Assembly (NCBI GenBank): GCA_020403265.1
Contig: JADBXZ010000012.1
Location: 124,001-188,000, forward strand
Reading direction: 5' to 3'
DNA from: Bacteroidota bacterium
Lineage (GTDB): Bacteria; Bacteroidota; Bacteroidia; B-17B0; Aurantibacillaceae
DNA: 64,000 bases
Shown one piece after another: positions 41,325 to 48,318 of this stretch; positions within the stretch are counted from its first letter, which is position 1, and the number at the start of each line of letters is the position of its first letter. A program made the translations under genes and the position numbers. Under the pieces are notes generated by a model. That model did no database searches, had not been told where the DNA came from, and worked only from the letters and a program-made list of their open reading frames with translations.

Positions 41325-42269
41325 ATGATTAATACCTTTATTATAACAGGATTTTTAGGCGCCGGAAAAACAACGTTCCTAAATTTTTTATTAAAACAAC
41401 ATGCTTCACAATCTAACATTGTAATTGAAAATGAATTCGGTAAAGCTAACATCGATTCGTTATTAATTGACGAAAAAATTGACCAAATTGTTGAATTAAC
41501 AAGCGGTTGCATTTGTTGCTCGTTAAACAATGAACTTGTTGATTCATTAGCCAAACTAAACAAATTGGCTAAAAAACCAGATAATTTATTTATTGAAACA
41601 ACGGGCATTGCAGATGCCGGCAACATTATTTCAATTCTAAAAAGTCCATTATTTGAGGAAAAATTTAAATTAATTAATGTGATCTGCATTGTGGATGCAG
41701 AGACTATAGAAGATCGGTTAGTTGACACATTAGAAGCCGGCAAACAAATTGCAGTATCTAACCTCATTTTAATTAATAAAACCAATTTGGTTAACAAAGA
41801 CTATCTGAAAAAATTAGTGCCACTGATCAAAAATGTTAACCCATTTGCAAAGGTGTTTGAAAGCGCAGATGGCTCAGTGGACTTTAAACAAATTGAAACA
41901 ATGAACCTTTATTCAGACCATCATTTGCCTGAATTAACCACAACTCCTGTTACTGAACACAAAATAAACACGGTCATGTTTAAAACAACAGAAAAATTCG
42001 ACTTAAAAAAACTTGACTATGCCCTAACAGTTAATTTTATGTTGTATCCACATCAATTATTCAGACTTAAAGGATTTATTGCATCAAATCAAGACCAGAA
42101 AATTTATTGTGTTCAATCTGCAGGCAGCAATATAACATATAATGTAGCCTCAAACAATCCAAATATTAATAAAAATGAATCGATTTTAATTTTTATTGGC
42201 AGAGGTTTAAAAACGGAAACCATTAACCGAATATTAAATCCTACCTTAATTATAAAAGAAATGGCTTAA
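41325..42269 (+). CDS. COG0523/CobW-family metallochaperone GTPase (second copy)
   Basis: The 314-residue GTPase is shorter than and clearly different from the copy at 38977. It has the P-loop GFLGAGKTT (9-17), the Walker B/CxCC region SGCICCSLNNE (Cys62, Cys64, Cys65), IETTGIAD, a INKTNLV guanine motif (NKTN in place of NKTD) and a reduced C-terminal CobW_C domain. It lies between HupE- and NicO-like transporters with 1- and 4-base gaps. It may load or collect metal at those transporters, while the first copy serves another target. That division is speculative. Confidence 0.88.
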   Translation: MINTFIITGFLGAGKTTFLNFLLKQHASQSNIVIENEFGKANIDSLLIDEKIDQIVELTSGCICCSLNNELVDSLAKLNKLAKKPDNLFIETTGIADAGNIISILKSPLFEEKFKLINVICIVDAETIEDRLVDTLEAGKQIAVSNLILINKTNLVNKDYLKKLVPLIKNVNPFAKVFESADGSVDFKQIETMNLYSDHHLPELTTTPVTEHKINTVMFKTTEKFDLKKLDYALTVNFMLYPHQLFRLKGFIASNQDQKIYCVQSAGSNITYNVASNNPNINKNESILIFIGRGLKTETINRILNPTLIIKEMA

Positions 42270-42273
42270 TTGT

Positions 42274-43014
42274 ATGAATAGTAGCATAGCCATATTTAGC
42301 TCGTTTTTTCTTGGTGCGCTGCATGCTTTTGAACCGGGGCATGGCAAAACTGCTTTAGCGACTTATACACTAGGAAATAACATAACTACTAAGCAATTGC
42401 TTCAACTTGGCCTAACAGTCTTTTGCTCGCATGTTTTGGTCTTACTCGGAATAGGTTTAGCCTTGCATTTCTTTTATCCTGAAGCCGATTTGCTTCTTTT
42501 AGTGCATAAATTTAAAATCATGGTTCCTGTATTAACCATATTAATCGGAATATATTTATTCATCAAACACAAAAAAGGACATCAAAATTGCAATTGTGTG
42601 TATCATAAGAAACCTACTAACATTGCGCCACACTCCTTAAAGAAAGTTGATTTTAAGCATTTAAAATTAACAGCAAGTGAAGAAGAAATAGCCCCTATAG
42701 ATCATACTCGCGAACATGCTATAACAAGTATCGGATTTGTAAGCGGCATCCTCCCTTGCCCAACAGCGCTAGCCGTTTTCATTAGTTCGTTAAGCAATTT
42801 AAAAATAATTGATGGTTGCATAAATTTAATAATTTACGCGTTGGGCTTTGCTGTTATGATGTGTAGTTTGGCCATCCTGATGTCTCTTTTTCGGAAGAAA
42901 TTCCAAGGTTACATTAGCCACAGCTTTTCAAATCACATCGCTGTATACAGTGCCATAGTCATTGTATTAATCGGACTTATACAATTGATTGATATTTTAT
43001 TTGTTAAAAATTAG
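42274..43014 (+). CDS. NicO/RcnA-like nickel/cobalt transporter family protein
   Basis: The 246-residue protein has six hydrophobic helices and two family motifs: LGALHAFEPGHGKTALAT at the N-terminus (His17, His23 as metal ligands) and GFVSGILPCPTALAVFISSL after the cytoplasmic loop. The loop is rich in His and Cys (HKKGHQNCNCVYHKK) as in RcnA. NicO proteins move Ni/Co, and related ones export or import other metals. It is the last gene of the COG0523-HupE-NicO set, read from ATG 42274. Confidence 0.85.
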   Translation: MNSSIAIFSSFFLGALHAFEPGHGKTALATYTLGNNITTKQLLQLGLTVFCSHVLVLLGIGLALHFFYPEADLLLLVHKFKIMVPVLTILIGIYLFIKHKKGHQNCNCVYHKKPTNIAPHSLKKVDFKHLKLTASEEEIAPIDHTREHAITSIGFVSGILPCPTALAVFISSLSNLKIIDGCINLIIYALGFAVMMCSLAILMSLFRKKFQGYISHSFSNHIAVYSAIVIVLIGLIQLIDILFVKN

Positions 43015-43055
43015 CAAATTAAATTTCGGCTTATTAACTTTACCGCAAACAGCGT

Positions 43056-43439
43056 GTGAAAAAAATACTATTCATAGTTTGCCTAATTGGTATAATTTCT
43101 CAGAATTTTGTGAATCTTTATTCTATTATTCGTTTTACCATTAATCAAGAAGAAATAGCCAAAACAAGTTGTGTTAAAAGAAGCGAACCTAAGTCGTGTT
43201 GCAAGGGTAAGTGTCAATTAGAAAAAGAACTGGTTCAAAATCAAACTCAAGATAATAACCAAAAACCTGGTACTCAAAAAATTGAAAAAGTAGAGCTCTC
43301 CCCATTTACATCGGTTGAAAAATTTAAATACATGATTGGAGTTGATGCGACTAAAAATTCATATAACAGCCTGAGATATTTTGAAATCAACGGCCACTTA
43401 ACTTCGATTTTTCACCCTCCCCCAATTCTGTTTATTTAA
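43056..43439 (+). CDS. Small Cys-bearing membrane-anchored protein
   Basis: This 127-residue protein has an N-terminal hydrophobic helix (ILFIVCLIGIISQNFVNLYSII) and a periplasmic tail with CVKRSEPKSCCKGKCQLEKEL. Four cysteines in a short span (C, CC, C) form a candidate metal site. The C-terminus is FHPPPILFI, echoing the PP-ending small protein at 34735. Proteins with this CxGxC..K-x-L pattern recur near metal TonB receptors in Bacteroidota; their job is unknown. The start is GTG at 43056, with a near-consensus TAACTTTA box at 43035-43042. Confidence 0.6.
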   Translation: MKKILFIVCLIGIISQNFVNLYSIIRFTINQEEIAKTSCVKRSEPKSCCKGKCQLEKELVQNQTQDNNQKPGTQKIEKVELSPFTSVEKFKYMIGVDATKNSYNSLRYFEINGHLTSIFHPPPILFI

Positions 43440-43505
43440 TTATTCTTAGCCAATTGTTTTAATCATTTGATTTAAACAAATTATTAATCTTAATTACATT
43501 AAAGT

Positions 43506-43706
43506 ATGACCATCACGCTATTTTGCATAGGGTGTTTTTTGGTTTATCTTTTATTCAGACTTGTAAAAGAAATTGCTTACATTAAAATGTATGTGTTCAT
43601 TCTCAAATTACAAGCTGAAGGCAAGTTAACACCAGAAAAAGATCCGAATAACGAGGCAATAATTGCCAAAAATCAACTAGAAAAAAATGCCACCAAGTGG
43701 CTTTAA
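43506..43706 (+). CDS. Short single-helix membrane protein
   Basis: The 66-residue product has one hydrophobic helix (FCIGCFLVYLLFRLVKEIAYI) and a charged C-terminal tail (EGKLTPEKDPNNEAIIAKNQLEKNA). No family is recognised. The reading frame is clean, has an ATG after an A/T-rich leader, and lies 18 bases before the MbnP-like gene on the same strand. This supports a real small gene in the island, with modest confidence. Confidence 0.5.
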   Translation: MTITLFCIGCFLVYLLFRLVKEIAYIKMYVFILKLQAEGKLTPEKDPNNEAIIAKNQLEKNATKWL

Positions 43707-43724
43707 CTTAAAAACAAATAAAAA

Positions 43725-44606
43725 ATGAAAAAATACACAACCATTCTTAGTGCTTTATGCATCTTATTAGCTTTTACAAGTTGTAAAAAGAAAGAAACAA
43801 TTAAAGAAGTTGAAAAAATCGTATACGTAGATAACACCCCACAACCTATTCAACAAGAAACAGGAACCGTTGAATTGATTTTTGAACCAGTAGTTAATGG
43901 TGCCGCATATACCATGAGTACTAACTTTTCTACACCGGCAGGCGAGAATTTTAAAGTTACAGACTTTAAATTCTATTTAAGCTCCATTGGGTTAGCCACC
44001 GAAAACTCTAAAGAGTCTAAATCTATGCCGTATCCAGGTGATCAAGAACAATCAAATATTTATCTGGCCAACTTTACAAATCCTAATTTTAACAATGGAA
44101 ATGGTTTAAATAGCCATAAGATGCGATTTAAAGTTGCAGTGGGTAATTATTCAGATATCCGTTTTAAAATGGAAGTTCCTTCCGATTATAACTTAGCGCT
44201 GATGAGTACTAATCCATACCCGTTAAATGCAAGTAATGGAATGTATTGGAGCTGGAACAGCGGATACAAGTTTTTAGTTGTAAACGGCACAAGTACTAAC
44301 GTTGCGAGCCCAGGTGCTATTCACCTATCAATTGGAGCAGATAAAAATTGTGTTTTCAATTTTAGAAGCCTGATTTTAGCTCCTAGTTTACCTAAAATAA
44401 TTGTGCAAAAAGATAAAACGACACAAATCCGCTTTCAGTTCGACTTGGCAGCAATGTTAAAAAATACGGATGGAACAAACTACTCATTTAACAGTGGAAA
44501 TCCTAACATAAGCAATTCTCAGGTTCATGGAGGATCAAACGCCAATGTTTTACGTGGAAATATTCAGCAAGCACTAGAATTAATTAGTTTTTCTAATCCA
44601 CAATAA
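43725..44606 (+). CDS. MbnP-like metal-binding lipoprotein
   Basis: This 293-residue lipoprotein (lipobox AFTSCKK, Cys20) matches the MbnP / 'metallo-mystery pair' family. It has GTVELIFEPVVNG near the start, FKVTDFKFYLSSI, and the diagnostic NGMYWSWNSGYKFL block with a WxW motif (Trp175, Trp177). In methanotrophs MbnP binds copper after its MbnH partner oxidises a tryptophan to kynurenine. An MbnH-like di-heme gene lies one gene downstream, at 45581. Copper binding here is an inference from the family. Confidence 0.82.
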   Translation: MKKYTTILSALCILLAFTSCKKKETIKEVEKIVYVDNTPQPIQQETGTVELIFEPVVNGAAYTMSTNFSTPAGENFKVTDFKFYLSSIGLATENSKESKSMPYPGDQEQSNIYLANFTNPNFNNGNGLNSHKMRFKVAVGNYSDIRFKMEVPSDYNLALMSTNPYPLNASNGMYWSWNSGYKFLVVNGTSTNVASPGAIHLSIGADKNCVFNFRSLILAPSLPKIIVQKDKTTQIRFQFDLAAMLKNTDGTNYSFNSGNPNISNSQVHGGSNANVLRGNIQQALELISFSNPQ

Positions 44607-44613
44607 ATAAATT

Positions 44614-45513
44614 ATGAAAAAAAATTATTTTTTTATGTTGATTACATTAATCAGCATAATTGCAAGCGCTTTTGCATTAAAATTTAGTACCCGTGGTTTT
44701 GGAGATAGTACAGGAGCTCCCACAAAAACTAACATTGTTACTCAATACAAAGGATGCGATAATGTTGGGTGTCACACTGGCAAACCATTAAATGTGCTAA
44801 GTGAAGGTTTTGTAGATGTAGTAAGTGATATTCCTCTAAGCGGCTGGGTGCCAAATACTGTATATAATGTAACAGTTACGGCCATTGCTAAAAACAGATT
44901 TGCATACGGCTTTTTGTTTACAGCGTGGGGTAAAAATGACAGTGCAAGCAGGGGAACACTTCTCACACCTAACTCGGATGTGCAAGTTCTTAAATCTTTA
45001 TTAAGAAACAGTGCGGCTGTTAAAATTGATAGTAACTATTATGCCACACATAAGCAAACTTCAGTTGCTCATTCAAGTGGTAATAGCAAATGGACTTTTC
45101 AGTGGCAATCTCCGGCAGTAAAAAATCAAGAAATTAGATTCTTTCTAACTGCTGTTTGTGCAAATGCTAATGGTGCTCCGACTGGTGACTTTGTATACAG
45201 AATTAATAAAAATGCTGACAGCTCTGCTATATCAGGTGTAAACCAATTTGCTGTTGGAGTTGACGAAATGTCCCTTGAAAATGAAGTTAAAGTTTATCCA
45301 ACATTTGTTAATCAGGCTCTCCACATCGCTATTAACAAATTAAATAAATTTACATCTTGTCAAATAACTGATATTACCGGTAAAGTTGTTTTAAACGAAG
45401 AGTTAAAAAGTAATACCCAAAGTATCGACGTAAGTCATTTGAAAGAAGGAACCTACTTATTAAAAGTATTCGGGACAGATTTGTTTTATACTACCAAAAT
45501 TTTAAAGCTATAA
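44614..45513 (+). CDS. T9SS cargo with heme-like CX4CH motif (choice-of-anchor V type)
   Basis: The 299-residue protein has a signal peptide, then GAPTKTNIVTQYKGCDNVGCHTG with CDNVGCH (Cys48, Cys53, His54), a CX4CH variant of the heme c motif. A beta-sandwich of the 'choice-of-anchor V' type follows (NTVYNVTVTAI..FAYGFLFTAW), and then a T9SS sorting domain (VKVYPTFVNQALHI to YTTKILKL). It is probably exported to the surface. It sits between the MbnP- and MbnH-like genes (7 and 67 bases away), so a role in their electron transfer or assembly is possible. Confidence 0.75.
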   Translation: MKKNYFFMLITLISIIASAFALKFSTRGFGDSTGAPTKTNIVTQYKGCDNVGCHTGKPLNVLSEGFVDVVSDIPLSGWVPNTVYNVTVTAIAKNRFAYGFLFTAWGKNDSASRGTLLTPNSDVQVLKSLLRNSAAVKIDSNYYATHKQTSVAHSSGNSKWTFQWQSPAVKNQEIRFFLTAVCANANGAPTGDFVYRINKNADSSAISGVNQFAVGVDEMSLENEVKVYPTFVNQALHIAINKLNKFTSCQITDITGKVVLNEELKSNTQSIDVSHLKEGTYLLKVFGTDLFYTTKILKL

Positions 45514-45519
45514 TTTAAT

Positions 45520-45565
45520 CCCTCATAGTTATACAAGTAATTATAACTATGAGGGTTCTTATTTT
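45520..45565 (+). terminator. Strong hairpin terminator after the T9SS heme-motif gene
   Basis: CCCTCATAGTTATA (45520-45533) pairs perfectly with TATAACTATGAGGG (45542-45555), a 14-bp stem with an 8-base loop followed by TTCTTATTTT. It separates the MbnP unit from the MbnH-like gene, so the latter may have its own promoter or depend on read-through. Confidence 0.8.
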
Positions 45566-45580
45566 GAATACTTATTAAGG

Positions 45581-46630
45581 ATGTTTTTTAAATCAAATAT
45601 AAAATGTCATTTACTATTGATTATAATTTTAATCAACTATTCGTGTATTAAGAAAGAAATTCCAAAATCTAATTCAGAAAATAATGAAACTGATGAACCT
45701 TACATTTATAATGCACCAACCTACTATCCTAAGTTAGTATACCCAACTGCAAGCTATCCCACTAAATTCAGATTCTTACTGGGTAAAAAATTATTTTACG
45801 ATAAATTATTAGCTAAGGACTTTAGTGTATCATGTGCGAGTTGCCATCTGCAGGAATTAGCCTTTGCTGAAAATAAAGAATTTAGCACAGGCTTTAATGG
45901 AGAAATCGGAACAAGAAATTCGCCATCATTAAGCAATGTTGGATATAACGCTAGTTTTTTTTGGGATGGCGGTGTACCCAGTTTGGAAGCCCAAGCATTT
46001 GCGCCACTGGATAATCATAAAGAATTTAATATGCCCTATGATAGTTTGATTTTGCGCTTAAATGCAAGAAAAGAGTATAGCGACTTTTTTAAGAAGGCAT
46101 TTAACGATGAGCCGAACTTAAACAATTACAGTATAGCACTTGCTATATTTCAAAGAGCGTTGATTTCTGGCAATTCTAAATTTGATAAATATTATTATCA
46201 AGGTGACACCACAGTTTTAACTTCCTCTGAAAAAAATGGTTACGCTTTATTCTCGAGTACTGTTACAGGTTGCAATAACTGTCATAGCGGTTTTAATTTC
46301 ACAAATAATAGTTTCCAAAATAATGGATTATACCTCAATTATGCTGACCAAGGCAGATATCTTGTAACAGGTTTTATTACTGATTTTGCGAAATTCAAAG
46401 TCCCTTCTTTACGTAATGTAGAGTTAACAAAACCTTACATGCATGATGGCTCACTTAAAAATTTAGAAGAGGTCATTAATCACTACAATAGTGGTGGCGC
46501 TGCGCACCAAAGTAAATCCATCCATGTAAAACCTTTAAATTTAAACCCACAACAAAAAACTGATTTAATTAACTTTCTGAAAACATTGACAGATGAAGAA
46601 TTTATTAATAATAAAGAATTTAAACCTTAA
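45581..46630 (+). CDS. MbnH-like di-heme cytochrome c peroxidase-family lipoprotein
   Basis: The 349-residue lipoprotein (Cys22) belongs to the MauG/MbnH/bacterial cytochrome c peroxidase superfamily. Heme motifs are CASCH (85-89) and CNNCH (231-235). The family sequences RNSPSLSNVGYNASFFWDGG, EAQAFAPLDN and KPYMHDGSLKNLEEVI are present. MbnH enzymes use a bis-Fe(IV) state to oxidise Trp in MbnP; ordinary peroxidases reduce peroxide. The nearby WxW-containing MbnP-like protein favours the MbnH role. The start is ATG 45581. Confidence 0.85.
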   Translation: MFFKSNIKCHLLLIIILINYSCIKKEIPKSNSENNETDEPYIYNAPTYYPKLVYPTASYPTKFRFLLGKKLFYDKLLAKDFSVSCASCHLQELAFAENKEFSTGFNGEIGTRNSPSLSNVGYNASFFWDGGVPSLEAQAFAPLDNHKEFNMPYDSLILRLNARKEYSDFFKKAFNDEPNLNNYSIALAIFQRALISGNSKFDKYYYQGDTTVLTSSEKNGYALFSSTVTGCNNCHSGFNFTNNSFQNNGLYLNYADQGRYLVTGFITDFAKFKVPSLRNVELTKPYMHDGSLKNLEEVINHYNSGGAAHQSKSIHVKPLNLNPQQKTDLINFLKTLTDEEFINNKEFKP

Positions 46631-46997
46631 CTATTTTTGTCTATTAGCCATACTACTGTGTTGCACAAATTGTACAAAAGACAAAGGTAAAAAGCCAGAA
46701 CAATTAACTAATACAAACACTAATGGTGCGCCTGTTAATTGTGATACAATCACTTTTACATATGGATTAAAGGTAAAAGAAATTATCAATGCCAATTGCA
46801 GCAATTGTCACTCGCAGGGAAGCTCAAATGGTTACCTGTTAGATTATGCCAGCTTAAAAACATATGTAACTAGCGGAGAATTAAAAGGGCGGTTAAATGG
46901 CACTACTGGCAGTGTTATGCCTCCCAGCGGGAAATTAAACAATTGCGACATTAAAGGTATCGAAAATTGGATTGCGAAAGGAGCATTAAATAATTAA
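46593..46997 (+). CDS. Mono-heme cytochrome c-like lipoprotein
   Basis: The 134-residue protein has a lipobox (LLCCTNCTKD). One heme c motif follows (NANCSNCHSQGSS), with a probable axial Met in GSVMPPSGKLNNCDI. It could pass electrons to or from the di-heme peroxidase encoded just upstream. ATG 46593 overlaps that gene by 38 bases and gives a basic, hydrophobic signal peptide (MKNLLIIKNLNLNYF). No later ATG fits, so the long overlap is accepted. Confidence 0.75.
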   Translation: MKNLLIIKNLNLNYFCLLAILLCCTNCTKDKGKKPEQLTNTNTNGAPVNCDTITFTYGLKVKEIINANCSNCHSQGSSNGYLLDYASLKTYVTSGELKGRLNGTTGSVMPPSGKLNNCDIKGIENWIAKGALNN

Positions 46998-47033
46998 TGT
47001 ATTTTGTTGCACTTTAACTTAAAATAAATATAG

Positions 47034-48266
47034 ATGAGAAATATTATCATAACACTTTCCTTAGGAATTTTAAGATTTTTGAGCGCACAAACAACTGTTT
47101 GGACACAAACAGCGCACGTTGACGGGAACCAAGTTAACGGTGTTGCTTTTTTAGCCAATGGCACCAAAATAATGTCCGGCACTGAGTGCCATCCGTCGGT
47201 TATACGCCATTACAATACAACTAATGGTAATATTACATTTGATTATGCATTAAGTAACAACTTAATGTGCTTAATGGGTGTTGGCTTTAGCGGTAACTCT
47301 AATCATTTTGCTGTTGTAGAAGAAATGGGCAATATTCTTGTATTTGATAACACGTTAACCACCCCGGTTATAACAAGCACAATCTCTATGGGCACCAGCT
47401 ATGCGTTCTCAATGGATTTTAGTCCTAATAGTCAAAAACTAATTGCAGGAGGCTCTAATGGAAAAATGCAAGCCTACCGACTCTCCAACAGTAGTTTGGT
47501 GTTTAATGTGAATGCGCATAGCTCTTGGGTAACTGCCGTAAATTGTTCGCCAAACAATATGCGTATTGCTAGTGGCGGAAGTGATGACTTAGTAAAAATA
47601 TGGGATACAACAGGTACACTATTACATAATTGCATAGGACACACGGGTGATGTAACATCTGTTAAATTTACAAAAGATAACTCTAAACTAATATCTGCCT
47701 CCATAGATGATAGAGTGAGGATTTGGGATGTTAATAACGGTGCTTTATTACAAACTATTACACCCACTGCAGGTGATATTTTTGGAGTTGACGTCTCACC
47801 AGATAATAACTACTTTGCCACAGTGTCGAATGACAAGTTAATCAGGATTTATAGCACTTCAACCTACAGCTTAATTGCAAGTTTTGGCGTTACATCACAA
47901 GGAATTCCAAAGTGCATTGCTTGGTCCCCGTCTGATGTTACCAAAATAGCAGTTGGTTATAGTAACGGAATTGTTATTCTATACAACTATGGAACAACCA
48001 CGCGTGTTAATGAAATCGGCAACGCCACGCCGTTTTCGGCTTTCCCTAACCCTTGTACCGATTATTTAACAATAAGCGGATTACCTTTGAAAACTCAAAA
48101 AATAACCCTTACAGACTTGTATGGTCAACTAATAGATCAAATACCAGTTAAGGAAGGTGAGACTGAAATCAACATCAGTAATTTAAAAATTAACAGTGGG
48201 GTTTATTTTATTAACGTTTTTGCAGATGGTAATATCATGACTAAAAAGTTATTGAAAGTAGAATAA
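47034..48266 (+). CDS. WD40-repeat protein with T9SS sorting domain
   Basis: The 410-residue protein has a signal peptide (ITLSLGILRFLSAQ) and about six WD40 blades, for example VTAVNCSPNNMRIASGGSDD followed by LVKIWD, and VRIWDVNNGALL. Its type A T9SS sorting domain runs FSAFPNPCTDYLTISG to KKLLKVE. It is probably a surface-exposed beta-propeller scaffold. It follows the heme lipoprotein gene by 36 bases, but whether it belongs to the metal island is unclear. Confidence 0.85.
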   Translation: MRNIIITLSLGILRFLSAQTTVWTQTAHVDGNQVNGVAFLANGTKIMSGTECHPSVIRHYNTTNGNITFDYALSNNLMCLMGVGFSGNSNHFAVVEEMGNILVFDNTLTTPVITSTISMGTSYAFSMDFSPNSQKLIAGGSNGKMQAYRLSNSSLVFNVNAHSSWVTAVNCSPNNMRIASGGSDDLVKIWDTTGTLLHNCIGHTGDVTSVKFTKDNSKLISASIDDRVRIWDVNNGALLQTITPTAGDIFGVDVSPDNNYFATVSNDKLIRIYSTSTYSLIASFGVTSQGIPKCIAWSPSDVTKIAVGYSNGIVILYNYGTTTRVNEIGNATPFSAFPNPCTDYLTISGLPLKTQKITLTDLYGQLIDQIPVKEGETEINISNLKINSGVYFINVFADGNIMTKKLLKVE

Positions 48267-48318
48267 ATTTTATTCTTTGACGATCACTTATTGATTTGAT
48301 GATGCTCATTAAAGCCTT

